DNA of 64,000 bases from NCBI GenBank assembly GCA_003116995.1, contig BDSL01000063.1:186001-250000 (forward strand). The letters run 5' to 3'. The position numbers were made by a program, and so were the translations under genes. Source of the stretch: Yamagishiella unicocca. Lineage: Eukaryota > Chlorophyta > Chlorophyceae > Chlamydomonadales > Volvocaceae. Within the stretch, counting starts at the first letter, position 1. Each line of letters opens with the position of its first letter. Of this stretch, positions 10,701 through 19,879 are shown piece after piece. The notes beneath the pieces are model-generated. The model was not told the origin of the DNA. It searched no databases and worked only from the letters and a program-made list of their open reading frames with translations.

Positions 10701-11212
10701 CCCTATAATCTGTACACAGCAGGGTAATAGGCCGATAGCTGCCCTGAGCCATAAGCGCTCCCCGGTTCTTGTACAGGATTGTGATCACGCCATCCAAGAA
10801 CCCGGGGGGCACCTGGCCTGACTGACCCACTGCCGTGAAGACATCGGCCAACACCGGTGCTATCTGCGTACGGCATGCTTTGTAGAGCTCTGAGGGAATA
10901 CCATCCCACCCTGGCGATTTGCCCGGGGTGACGGCCTTCAGTACTGCGGCTACCTCAGCCACTAAGATCTCAGGCGATCCTACACAACACGCCTGGGCCT
11001 CCGGAATACGCAGATTCTGGGCTCGCAGGGCCGCAATGACCTCCTCCCGCGCCTCCGATGACACATGTGGCGGTGCCCTGCACACCTCGCGCCAGTACTC
11101 CGCCACCATTTGCGGCAGTCGTGTTGCGTCTGTAACGAGGCGCCCAGTTCCATCCTGCAGCGCTACCACCGCCTGTCTTGCCCGTGGAGGCTGGACTAGC
11201 GCCATGAGCCCG
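7800..11212 (-). mobile_element. 5'-truncated L1-type non-LTR retrotransposon nested in the TIR element
   Basis: CGTCAATGT occurs at 7791-7799 and again at 11213-11221. Removing 7800-11212 together with one copy restores a continuous minus-strand reading that matches the intact copy of the host sequence near 12335. The insert carries the reverse-transcriptase ORF on the minus strand and a 3' region at 7800-8190 ending near GTTACAAC, with no poly(A). The apurinic endonuclease domain expected upstream of the RT is missing, so it is 5'-truncated, as is usual for target-primed insertion. Confidence 0.88.
8191..11205 (-). CDS. L1-type reverse transcriptase ORF2 (N-terminally truncated)
   Basis: An open frame of 1004 codons. 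It starts inside the linker that follows the endonuclease domain (LQDGTGRLVTDATRL). Fingers/palm motifs in order: GKSPGWDGIPSELYK, SYRPITLLCTDYRVLTK, SAFLPKRLIGANVL, FLDIAKAYDSVDRRFL (first catalytic Asp), GVRQGCPLAPLLYLF, then the FADD box (VQFADDTQVLLEG) with the catalytic Asp pair. Near the C-terminus, CGCGVP...HHFWFCPVAQAV is the zf-RVT type Cys/His motif common at the end of plant and algal L1 ORF2. The frame is uninterrupted, so insertion was fairly recent, but the copy cannot be autonomous without its endonuclease. The reported start codon is simply the first in the frame and was not the original start. Confidence 0.93.
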   Translation of the reverse strand: MALVQPPRARQAVVALQDGTGRLVTDATRLPQMVAEYWREVCRAPPHVSSEAREEVIAALRAQNLRIPEAQACCVGSPEILVAEVAAVLKAVTPGKSPGWDGIPSELYKACRTQIAPVLADVFTAVGQSGQVPPGFLDGVITILYKNRGALMAQGSYRPITLLCTDYRVLTKVLASRLGPVLGGVISLEQSAFLPKRLIGANVLFLRQIPHLMAQQGRSCVLAFLDIAKAYDSVDRRFLYEAMEAMGAGAGLMSWTRILLTDTRSLAVVNGHKSRLVPIEAGVRQGCPLAPLLYLFVAQALLCWLQQQGVGIRLAVGAGNITTAVQFADDTQVLLEGPAEVPAFLASMEVYAQASGQQLNLDKVELLPIGVEGPSPHDMGGLKVVASATALNLPFTDVGGSPMLDWESQRDKVVSRFSRIARLRLSTFGRATAAAAYGMHRVTWHMEHGGLPPDTIVEGLERVAAKLIDRDLAPDARERRATGVPQRLLVGHPSLGGFGAIALKEHVRARWAGWALRFVLAMAGPRERRPPWVSCLSIYLRGVHPAFGPLNLLTAQGRGPWMGADEMPADIRRVIMALAALPPVQDIASEPLVPGPWCVHVPIWGNPLLPACQSGQVVVGRRPGLEYLHPELVGCWAIKTLGDVLAARDALRDFLVASEAAVQTAWPAGWRGLVVRVLDPRSRAAKTFLGLDRWRECTGALEALLAEVPTPWKQAAALVMPVSSQGLPHVLPGIEEVGSMLTARLGWRLGGGEPLALRDMSVRVGTAVQLVESADARRAAHEKFVREALGGTGPVLPAALNALQQVFRRLWSGMKWEPAYKEGWWRLAVDGIPLLGNSHMRTAAAAPCGCGVPAGESPGAGTPRLHHFWFCPVAQAVTAQLETQLGAGVTRAQVWLVQAPTGVQSCVWDIVVLAAITAMEAGRRFMAAALKRAGAGGPPLTPGSGLLDRAVRRGVVEFWALLRGFAALGLPQKGWDAVGPRHPFLRVVANRLVCGGPAEVLVDS

Positions 11213-11221
11213 CGTCAATGT

Positions 11222-12195
11222 GTTCCATGTCGCCATAGGCCTCGTTACAGGCCCGCTGGATATGGAGCCGTGCCTCGCCCGGGTCCGTAATCGGCGTTTT
11301 GGTGCCGAGGAGCTGGGGTGGCGGGCGCGGTGTGCGAGCCTGGGGCTGCACGGATCCTACTCCTGGAGATTGGTCCGTGGCAGTGGGCGAACGCAAATCA
11401 CGCAGGTCGTCCTCCGCAATCTCTTCGGGCGCGGAGGTCAACATCCTCAAAGAGCTGCAACAGCAAATAAAACAGCAGTCCAAGATTCTGCAGCAGCAGT
11501 CCAACATATTGGACCGCCTGCAAAAGGACGCAAAAATTTCAGCGACATCCCATGAAAAGCTGGCACAGGATGTCGCTCAGCTGAAGCGGCACATAACGCC
11601 GTGCACGTCATCCGCACCGTCGGAGTCTGGTCAGGCGTCGGACCTTAGGTCCGATGACGAGACACCGTCGAAACTAGCGGACAAGAATGCCCGCAAGCGG
11701 GCCAACAAAAAGGCACGCAAGCAAGAGGTCGCCGCAGCGTCCTCGTCAGACGACGAGGCAATCCAGCAGACTCTCGTTCAGAGCGCGGCCGAAGCAGCAG
11801 CCAAGGCGGCAGCCCTCACTGCCGTGGACCAATCTCCAGGAGTAGGATCCGCGCAGCCCCAGGCTCGCACACCGCGCCCGCCACCCCAGCTCCTCGGCAC
11901 CAAAACGCCGATTACGGACCCGGGCGAGGCACAGCTCCATATCCGGCGGGCCTGTAACGAGGCCTATGGCGACATGGAACACATTGGCGATGATGATACA
12001 GTAAAAATCACAGCCACCGAATACGCCGTGCTTCACCTGAACCTCTCCAGCCCCAAGGGGCTAAACACAGCCCAGGTCGCGCAAATTAATGCACTCGTGC
12101 GAGCACTTCACACACAGCGCCCGCGTTGGAGCGAACGGCAGCAGCCGCCCGGACAGCGACATGATGCTGTTCGCTCCAACGCGGGCGCTGTGTAG
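11222..12195 (+). pseudogene. Rearranged plus-strand copy of the TIR-element ORF
   Basis: 11222-11385 still reads on the minus strand (DQSPGVGSVQPQARTPRP, CNEAYGDMEHI). At about 11385 the sequence flips, and a plus-strand frame continues through LQQQIKQQSKILQQQSNI (coiled coil), a Ser/acidic-rich stretch, a Lys/Arg-rich stretch (ARKRANKKARK) and TATEYAVLHLNLSSPKG to a stop at 12195. The plus-strand frame is open for 298 codons from 11299, but its first part is the flipped junction, so it is a chimera and not a native gene. No known domain recognised. Confidence 0.7.
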
Positions 12196-12345
12196 TGCTG
12201 TGTGTGTGAAGTGCTCGCATGAGTGCATTAATTTGCGCGACCTGGGCTGTGTTTAGCCCCTTGGGGCTGGAGAGGTTCAGGTGAAGCACGGCGTATTCGG
12301 TGGCTGTGATTTTTACTGTATCATCATCGCCAATGTGTTCCATGT
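12000..12345. repeat. Right palindrome of the TIR element
   Basis: Plus-strand ORF tail (about 12000-12180) faces a minus-strand copy (about 12185-12345). The wider inverted repeat extends to about 11390 on the left and 12960 on the right, giving arms of roughly 750 bases. The loop is the same sequence as in the left palindrome but in opposite orientation. Confidence 0.8.
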
Positions 12346-13374
12346 CGCCATAGGCCTCGTTACAGGCCCGCTGGATACGGAGCCGTGCCTCGCCCGGGTC
12401 CGTAATCGGCGTTTTGGAGCTGGGGTCCTCGGAGCTGGGGTGGCGGGCGCGGCGTGCGAGCCTGGGGCTGCGCGGATCCTACTCCTGGAGATTGGTCCGC
12501 GGCAGCGAGGGCTGCCGCCTTGGCTACTGCTTCGGCCGCGCTTTGAACGAGAGCCTGCTGGGTTGCCTCGTCGTCTGACGAGGACGCTGCGGCGACCTCT
12601 TGCTTGCGTGCCTTTTTGTTGGCCCGCTTGCGGGCATTCTTGTCCGCTAGTTTCGACGGTGTCTCGTCATCGGACCTAAGGTCCGACGCCTGACCAGACT
12701 CCGACGGTGCGGATGACGTGCACGGCGTTATGTGCCGCTTCAGCTGAGTGACATCCTGTGCCAGCTTTTCATGGGATGTCGCTGAAATTTTTGCGTCCTT
12801 TTGCAGGCGGTCCAATATGTTGGACTGCCAGTGCAGAATCTTGGACTGCTGTTTGATTTGCTGTTGCAGGTCTTGAGGTTGACCTCCGCGCCCGAAGAGA
12901 TTGCGGAGGACGACCTGCGCGATTTGCGTTCGCCCACTGCGACCGTGGCCATCTGCGCTGCTAGCCGCGCGGCCTCTGACGTTTCCTGTGGTGTAAGGTG
13001 TAGGGGTTTTCACCTTCAGCTTGCTTGTCGCGGCTTTGGTCGTGGCGGGCAATACGTTCGTCGCCGGAGTCAGACAAATCCTCCGTGTCCTCTTTTGCTT
13101 GCTTTTCCTTAAGAGCTGTGCGCTCAACCTTATCTAGGCGCTTTTGTTCCTTGCTCCGCTTTAGAGCGGGCTTATGGGCTGACAGCGACGCAACGCGCTT
13201 GTACAGCTCTGGTGTGGGTAACGTTTGCTTGCCCTTTGTGCGCTTCGCTCCCTTCCTTTTCGTTCCCGGACTTACAACGTCCACGTTCTCCGCGTGTTCG
13301 GTGGAGGTTGTATCCTTATGTTCGGTCAGGCCGTCTTTGGCGGCGTTCGACTCGGTCACCTTTTTAGGTGCCAT
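12200..13374 (-). pseudogene. Coiled-coil ORF of the TIR element, frameshifted copy
   Basis: Starts with ATG at 13374 (MAPKKVTESNAAKDG). The first 137 codons are Lys/Glu-rich and strongly charged, then the frame stops. Homology to the plus-strand copy continues in another frame through KQQSKILHWQSNILDRLQKD, the Ser/acidic stretch and the Lys/Arg cluster, ending at the palindrome. Relative to the plus copy it lacks 4 nt just before the coiled coil. Predicted as a basic, coiled-coil, possibly nucleic-acid-binding protein such as a gag-like or accessory factor; this is inference from composition, with no domain match. A very small intron near 13000 is an alternative to a frameshift. Confidence 0.6.
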
Positions 13375-13426
13375 TTGTTGATAATATCCTATGTATCAAC
13401 TAAAGAGAACCTGGTCGTAGGATACC

Positions 13427-13762
13427 ACTGTAACGATGGTGCTCCTTACTTAGGCCATACTTAGGGTGTGGGCAGCGGAAGTCGGATCTAGCTTGATAGT
13501 CAACAAGGGATGGCCCAATGAATATAGCTGGGACTCGGACCCAGACCGCAGTATGTATGCGATGGCACCTGCATTAGCGTTGTATGCTTGTATCACCTAG
13601 GCCGCTCGTCCACCTAGTGCCGTACCGTAGTTCGACATATCGTGGTGGCTTACGCTACGTGTAACCCGTAACGCGGTTTGTAGACCTTAACGATCATTAT
13701 ACAATTATGGCGACATTGGAGCCGCGGCGTAGCTCTGCTAAGTCCGCAGCATCCCTGCTACA
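13427..13762 (-). repeat. Right terminal inverted repeat
   Basis: Inverted partner of 7124-7477. The minus-strand ORF of the element starts about 50 bases inside it, at 13374, so this repeat may carry its promoter. Confidence 0.85.
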
Positions 13763-13767
13763 ATGGG
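13763..13767. repeat. Target-site duplication, right copy
   Basis: ATGGG immediately outside the right inverted repeat; the partner is 7119-7123. Confidence 0.75.
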
Positions 13768-15289
13768 GATGTCTGGTGAGCAGTTGAAAGTTAGGCAGCA
13801 GTGCGCCCAGGATGAGGGGGACTTATTAGCAGTCGCGGGCAATGCTTTAGGCCGCTGTGATCTGACACGCGCTGCTGTGCATAAAAATAAGGATACAGTT
13901 GTTGGACATGCGTGCGCGTTGCCCACTTAACTCACCAAATCCTTTCACGGCGTCTCCTGCCTTGCTGGCTTGGAGCGAGAGCGAGCATGTGTTTTTTTCG
14001 TTTTGTCTGACGCACAAAGCACCCGTGCCGTTGACATCGGCCAGATAGATGAAACGGTTTCGCTGCGTGCGTGTGTCGAAGCTAGCGTCGTCTACTCGCG
14101 CTCTCCGTCGTGTTGGTAGATGGTGGAAGAGGGCGGACGCGGAGAAGGGACTGAGTTCGAGGGCGGAAGCGGAGAAGGTTCTTTCTGAGCTCAGGAGGAA
14201 AGAAATGAGGCACGTGCGCGCATGGCGTTCCGGTACGTTTGCCTGCAACCGCGCACAACGGCCACGCTTCCCCCGCCGGGGGACTTCACCTTTGTGGCCT
14301 CAGTGTTGCCTACTCTAATCCATGCTGTTCATGGTTACTTCTTAGTATTCATGGTTACTTCTTAGTAGACAATGCGGAAATTGTTGGCGGGAACATGGGC
14401 GGCGAAACGTGTGATGAAGCCCGGCCCTTAGTCAATGTAGTAGGCAGGATGAAGTGCGTGGACTGCTTGCTGGTCAAATGGCGATGTTCGCATTTTTGCT
14501 GGCGCATTACCTGCTGTATGTCAAACCAGCGCCATTTCAACGCTCGCCGTTTCGCTCCGGGTGGTCGCACCCTGTCACCCTGTGAAGGCACGCGTTGGGC
14601 ACGTATACCGTGATGGAGATGCTGGGGAATGTGGAGCGGCGGAGTCACATGTATGACACCCGCGCGACGTGCATGTTCTGTGCCTTGTTCGCTCCGTCGG
14701 CGCCCTGGAATAACGATCGATGACGCCGGCTCCACAGCCCTGTCGTAGCCATGGAGGAAAGGCAAGCCGCGCCGGGGGGGGAGTGGTAAGTTGAAGTGGT
14801 GGTACGTTATGGGTCCTTTATCGTGTATTGGTGATGCGTGCAGAGCGCATGCATGGTTGCGAAGTTTGGGAGGCTAGGCACCACGATCCGTAACGAAAGG
14901 AAAATGGAGAACGTCGGTTACTTCCAAAATGCCGGAGCCAGTAGTGGGAATTACCCAGATGTCCATATGTACAGGCTGGCAGACCAGATGTCCATACGTA
15001 CAGGCTGGCAGACCAGGCCGCCGTGCGTCATGTCATGACATGTTAGTGTGCAATATGTATCTAGCTGCATCTGCTGTCGCGCACGACAGTTTTGCAACCT
15101 CCCCATGCATCCAAAGTTGTGAACGTCGTCTTAACCGTCAATCGCTATGTAGCGCGTCCGCTATCCAAAGCCACAATGCGACCTAGCTTAGGCCGCTGCC
15201 GCCATGCAGCAGACTCCGTCGAAACGCAGTCATTTCGCACTCATCGACAGCGCTCTTAGACAACACTAGTACAGTTTCCGGTTCTATAT
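13768..15289. other. Intergenic, no supported gene
   Basis: No frame here has a recognisable domain or a convincing exon chain. A minus-strand stretch near 13940-14110 (encoding VDDASFDTRTQRNRFIYLA) reads like coding sequence but is isolated. A short direct repeat (TTCATGGTTACTTCTTAGTA) lies at about 14329-14368, and a 20 bp direct repeat (TACAGGCTGGCAGACCAG) at about 14969-15016. Confidence 0.4.
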
Positions 15290-15461
15290 GCGCGTTGAGC
15301 CCTGCTTGGGGTCCGTGCCTTTCGGGATGAGAGGTGGACGGTCCCGTTGCATTGTTGCGCTTCGCTGGTTCGTCGGTTGCTGGGCTGTTAGGTTGGTTGG
15401 TGGTCGGTTCCTGATAGGGGAGCCTCTAGTGCAAACTCCCCATGGGGTGCTGGCTGTTGCA
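15290..15461 (+). mobile_element. Solo fragment of the L1 3' region
   Basis: Closely matches, in reverse complement, the 3' UTR of the nested L1 (about 7950-8130), for example GGTTGGTTGGTGG and CCTGATAGGGGAGCCTCTAG. It is cut at both ends, so it is a dead remnant of the same L1 family on the plus strand. Confidence 0.8.
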
Positions 15462-16184
15462 GTTCCAACAGCACAGGGTGCACCGGTCAGACAACTGAGA
15501 GAGACGTGATGTCGTGATGCAACACGTGATCGACACAGTGCTGGCACTACGCCTAGCAGTGGCGGCTCGATACAACTCGCGAGGCAGTACGACAGGGTGA
15601 TCATGTACGACAGCCACGGTTGTAAGCCGCTCTGCGCTGCTATACCAGCAGCCGAATCCGAGATACACCATCTCGAGCATTACCTTTTCAGTGCGACCAG
15701 ATGGCCGCTAGTCATGGGGGGAGTTGCGGGAATTGCCCGAGCCGGCATTGTGTCGCGACAGCTATGGCCTCAGGTGCTGGCTGGCGGCTCTCCAGCGTAG
15801 TGATGACCGCACGCGCTTCGAGAGTGGCCCCTCCCTGTACAGCCCCGTAATGATTTGAGCCAGGCCTGCGCCCAGTGCCTGAGCGCTCGTATGTTCAGAT
15901 TGTAAGCCTTCACCGTAAAATCCTGGTTCCAATAGAAGGCTGACAGCCAAATGCGACTTGTCAGCAGGTTGGATTAGAAGCGGAAAAAACGCGGAAATCG
16001 CTGGTGCAGCATTCCAGAGCTCCACTCACAGAGCTTGCATATGACATGTACTCTCATGTACCGTGCCGTAACCTCGCCTTGGATTCGCAACGTTTGGATT
16101 ACAATGACCAACCGAGCCGTGAGCAAGGCCGCCCCAGGCTTACCATACTGAGCGCAAAAAACAGCCTCGCACCAAAACGAACCC

Positions 16185-16400
16185 ATACTTGCACGAAGCG
16201 CAGAGGTCCCCCCCCCAGTGCAAAAGGCTCCCGTCCAATGACGGGCAAAGACCCACCCGGTCCGTACAGAAACCGTCTGCTGTACTTGCACGAAGCGCAA
16301 TGGCCCCCTCCCCCCACCCACCCCAACTACAAAAAGCTCCCGTTCAAGGACGGGCAAAGACCCACCTCGTCTGTACAGAATCCTTCTGCTGTATAACCTT
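16185..16400. repeat. Two-copy tandem repeat, about 95 bp
   Basis: ACTTGCACGAAGCGCA, a C-rich run, then GACGGGCAAAGACCCACC and a CTGTACAGAA-like end occur twice in tandem. It lies directly downstream of the methyltransferase-like sequence on the minus strand. Confidence 0.7.
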
Positions 16401-16451
16401 TTTAATATCCTCGGTACGTACAAAACATGCAGCCAAACGTGGGCACCCTTT

Positions 16452-17025
16452 CTACGCTACATCAGTCCCCACGGCAAGGGGCATGGCCCATGACGTTGCA
16501 CCCGGAATGGCACCAATGCGCCCAAACACAGCTGCAAAACGCTCAACATTGGGACCCATATAGACCACTACGCTGCCGTGCGGGTTACTAGTCCGTGTGC
16601 CCCAGGACAGGACCTCCGCCGGCCCTGTCGCGACAGGAACGTCCACGGGCCCACGCACAAATGACAGCCGTTGCCGAACAAAACACACAGGCCACTTCAA
16701 CACCCCATCAAACCAAGCATACCCCACTGCAGCCTTGAGCAACAAAATCGCCTGCCTGATGCGGCGGGCCTCAACCTCACGCACACACCGTTCAAAGAAG
16801 AGACCCTGCAGGCTGCTGCCCCTTAGCAGCCCAAAAGGCGGATTTACGAACACGTTCCCGGACCACTCGTCGTGCGTCAGCAGTCCATCAGCTTCAGCGT
16901 CACAGTAGCACGCGGCGCACACTCGCCTGTTGGCCGAAGCCGAAGAGCACGGATCCAGGTCAATGCAGCCAGGCCGAAATACCTCTCACACCATGTCAAT
17001 GACATGCACCGGGGTGTACCAAAAA
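16452..17025 (-). pseudogene. Dam-type DNA N6-adenine methyltransferase (PF05869-like), broken
   Basis: The minus-strand reading gives, in order, FWYTPVHVIDMV, GCIDLDPCSSASANRRV, EADGLL...EWSGNVFVNPPFG, then AILLLKAAVGYAWFDG, WPVCFVRQRLSFV, GSVVVYMG and VFGRIGAIP. This is the order of the phage-type Dam family: W-x-TP start, the IDLDP SAM-binding motif, DGL..W.G, the NPPF catalytic motif, and the RxRxxF / GS..VY tail. A TGA at 16986-16988 interrupts the frame between DMV and EVF, where relatives have Arg (CGA to TGA would explain it), and a TAA lies just upstream of the W-x-TP motif. The part after the stop (16985-16452) is fully open. It would methylate adenine in DNA; such domains are frequent in phages and some mobile elements. 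Probably a degenerate element-borne gene. Confidence 0.75.
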
Positions 17026-17049
17026 ATATTTTATCTTGGCCATTGGCCC

Positions 17050-19790
17050 TTAATTAGGACACATATTACATATAAAAATAATTGGATCCCATTTGGATCG
17101 ATCTTGGGCCTGACTTGGCACACACTCGCTTAAAACGAACGGCTGGACAGCCGGCGGGCACAACGTACGACTATCATTGCTGTAGGGCTCCTCCTCACTG
17201 TGTGCCTCACTCGACTCATCGTCCCCGCAGCCGAGCATCTCCCTTGCGCATTGCTGGACCAGGCTCCCGCAGAGCAGCCGCGCATCAAGACCCGACCGTG
17301 ACACAGCCGCGCGCCATACCGCTCTTGTCACCAGGGGTTTGAGCGACACGAGCGACCGCACCTGACGCTCACTACTAGCCCGCACGTCTGTGGGCGACAG
17401 GCACCTGACGAAGCGCGCCACGGCAAGGAAGTTTTGGGCCTGGCGCAACTTTATTGGCAGCCTGTCGGAAAGGCCAATGTACAACGCAAACGAGCTGAAA
17501 CCAGCGGCCAAGTAAGGCTGTTGCTCCCAAATATGTAGAAGGGCCTCCGCAGTCTCCAGCAACTGGCATGTCGAAGCCACACGCACTTGCTCATCTGCCT
17601 CCAAAAGACACGATAGCCTTGGGTCGCTTTGTCTGTGGGTGAGAACGCAGCAAAATTCGTTGTGTCACCGCGCCGTGGTGCTCGAGGGTGCAAATGGACC
17701 CATCACTCTCATCAGCAGCCATTCGGACTCTGTAACAGTTCCCGCCGATACTGCATGCTGGTACCTCCCAAACCTCCCCCCCATCCCCCCGCCAAGCAGC
17801 AACCGCTCTCCCTACCCGCCAAGTGATGCGTACCACTTGAACGAGAAGTCGTAGTCGGAGCACTGAATGTCCGCCTTGCCCTGGCAGTGGTAGCGTACTA
17901 CACCGTCCTCATTCTCGTTGGCCGTGACGAGCTCCCCGCAGGAGCAGCACACAGTAATAATGTCGTGCACGACGTGGCATAGTGGGCACTTCCACATCGA
18001 CGTGCCCTCGCCGGACGACACGCCGAGGTCGTTGAAGCTGTAGAAGCCGCCTCTGGACAAGGGCTGCCGCGGCTGCTGCGGCGCCAGGTGGCCTGTTGCC
18101 AATGCGTGCTGTCCCGTCAACCCACGCCCCGTCCCCGCCATCACCATGCCGCTATGCCTCGCCGCATGTGGCAACACGGCAGGGGCGATGGAACGCCCCC
18201 TTCCAGCTGTGGCGAAAGCCAAATTAGCCGCTGTCTGCCCCCTGCCGCCGGCTGTGGCGCGGGCACTGGCTGAGGTGAGGGCGCCGGCTGCCGCATATGC
18301 CGAGGAGTGGTCGCCGGGTCCATCTCCGTGTCGCCTGTAGCCTCGAGGCTGTTACCACCAAAGACGCCTGCCCGCTGCTCGGGTGGCAGGGCCGAGCATA
18401 CCGCCTCCACGCCTTCCGGCAGCATGAACGCCTGAGGTGCCCCGCGCTGGTTGATGCGCTCATGTTCACGCAGCATGTTGCTGGAGTGGCTCCTGCTGAG
18501 CATGTGAGAGACGGCGTTCTCGATGCTTCCTGCGCCAGTGAGCGGGTGGAAGCCATCGTGCCCTCCTGGAAAGGCAGCGATACACTCCTGGTATGGGTCC
18601 GCGGTCTCATCGCCATAGGCTTCGAGGAACTTGTTGGCCTTGACAAAGTTGTTGTTCCTGGACAAGTTGCCTTCGCCTGTGGGTCCGGCGGATTTGCAGT
18701 GGTCCTGGCATCATTCCAGGTAGCGGTGCAATGCTACGGGCTGCTGGCGCCATTACACGCCACAAAGGACCTTAATGTCACCAAACCGCAGTGTTTAACA
18801 CGCCACACCCTCCCGCAAGCGACAAGGCACGAATCACCTCAGCGCGCCTGTCAATCACGTAACGTCTAGCGAGTTTAGGGAGCTATGCACCTTGTTGTCA
18901 CCCACCTCCGCTCTCGCTGCCAGAGCTGCGGCGCTTCCGGCCTGCAGGGCGGACCACGTTCGAGAGCCCGTTCCTTGGAAAAGCCCCACCGGAGCAGGCG
19001 CTGCACCAGAAGAAGCCGCGGACATGCGTGATGGCCCATCCCTGGTCGTCGCACGCCTTGACGCGCCCGCTGCGGTTGTCGAGGAATAGCAACGGGCTCC
19101 ACATCGTGTCATCTGGGAGTGTGATGTACACTAACGGCGCCACCACCTCGCCCAGGAGCTCGCGCGCGCGTTTCTGGGATAGGGTTAGGAACGAAGCATC
19201 AAGGTTAACGGTGTTGAGCCCGTGCTCGCAGTCACGTACTAGTAACAAACGTTCCGTCACGGTCGCCATCATACCCAGAGGACATCCCCACCTGCGACCA
19301 CTATCAACCTCTCCCCGAACGACCCCCACTCGCAGTCCCACTCCCCTCCCGCCTCCACCAGCTTGGACGCACGCACCTCGAATCGACTGCAAAGGTCATA
19401 CGAGCAATCCACCTTGTCGACCTCGTCGTTGTTGTCTGCACCTTTCATCTGTGTTGCGTCCTTCTGCGCTGCGACGAGTTGCCCAGATTCGGGGCTACCA
19501 GATTCGGGGCTACTCGTCGCAGCGCAAAGGACGCAACACAGATGAAAGGTGCACGGGGCGGAGCACGGAGCACGGAAAGGAACCCAGCGAATGAGATGTG
19601 CATGGATAATTACCTCCGTAAAGCGACCACAGAGCGGGTAGCGACGTCGTGCCGTTATTGAAAAGCTCTCGCTCGATCTTCTCGCATGAGCTCGTGTCGC
19701 CTTGGCGCAGCTGCCACAGCAGCTCATGAAGCTCCGGCTCCTGTATGTACATGTACAAAGACGCGTTATTGTAAAGAAATACCTGAAAGG
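17050..19790 (-). CDS. Set of minus-strand exons of unknown function
   Basis: Several coding-like blocks with splice-like borders read leftward. About 19782-19617: SLYMYIQEPELHELLWQL, then donor GTAATT. About 19310-18910: TERLLLVRDCEHGLN, LVYITLPDDTMWSPLLFLD and a C-x-x-C near its end. 18686 to about 18240: EGNLSRNNNFVKANKF, joined in phase to the previous block. About 18220-17815: a Cys/His-rich patch (WKCPLCHVVHD, CCSCGEL) like a zinc finger. 17604-17050: LLETAEALLHIWEQQPYLAA and onward. Block order and strand match the methyltransferase remnant immediately downstream, so they may once have been one element-encoded protein. I recognise no family; some joins need a frameshift, so it may be decayed. 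Confidence 0.4.
19437..19553. ncRNA. Near-perfect intronic hairpin, possible small-RNA precursor
   Basis: 19437-19479 (43 nt) and 19512-19553 (42 nt) are inverted copies differing by one inserted base, starting TGCACCTTTCATCTGTGTTG. The 32 nt loop holds two copies of AGATTCGGGGCTAC. It lies between two coding-like blocks of the minus-strand gene, so probably in an intron. Green algae process long near-perfect hairpins into microRNA-like small RNAs; it could equally be a tiny inverted-repeat transposon. Confidence 0.5.
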
Positions 19791-19831
19791 TACGGGTAGG
19801 TAGTAGCGAAACGTTGTGAGACGCAACCTAA

Positions 19832-19873
19832 CGCACCACTGGTGCACGCACAGTGCACGCACCAGTGGTGCGC
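19832..19873. repeat. Short perfect palindrome
   Basis: CGCACCACTGGTGC and its reverse complement GCACCAGTGGTGCG flank a 13 nt spacer. It lies upstream of the minus-strand exon set and could be a cruciform or protein-binding site; no function is shown. Confidence 0.55.
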
Positions 19874-19879
19874 GGTGCG

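Larger units (their letters stand above)
7124..13762. mobile_element. 6.6 kb terminal-inverted-repeat element with 5 bp target duplication
   Basis: The two ends are long imperfect inverted repeats: 7124-7477 and 13427-13762. Both termini read TGTAGCAGGGATGCTG inward, so the element is TG...CA-ended. ATGGG directly precedes the left end (7119-7123) and directly follows the right end (13763-13767), a 5 bp target-site duplication. Inside are copies of one coiled-coil ORF in alternating orientation, two palindromes, and a nested L1 insertion (7800-11212). No transposase, integrase or tyrosine recombinase was recognised, so this copy looks non-autonomous. TG...CA ends with a 5 bp duplication suit a DDE integrase-type enzyme, but inverted terminal repeats rule out an ordinary LTR retrotransposon. 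The family is unknown to me. Confidence 0.85.

Noticed and set aside
11299..12195. A native 298-codon plus-strand gene
   Set aside because: Its first 30 or so codons come from antisense reading of the flipped segment, so the frame was created by rearrangement.
7124..13762. LTR retrotransposon
   Set aside because: The terminal repeats are inverted rather than direct, and there is no protease, integrase or RNase H; the reverse transcriptase present belongs to a separately inserted L1 with its own target duplication.
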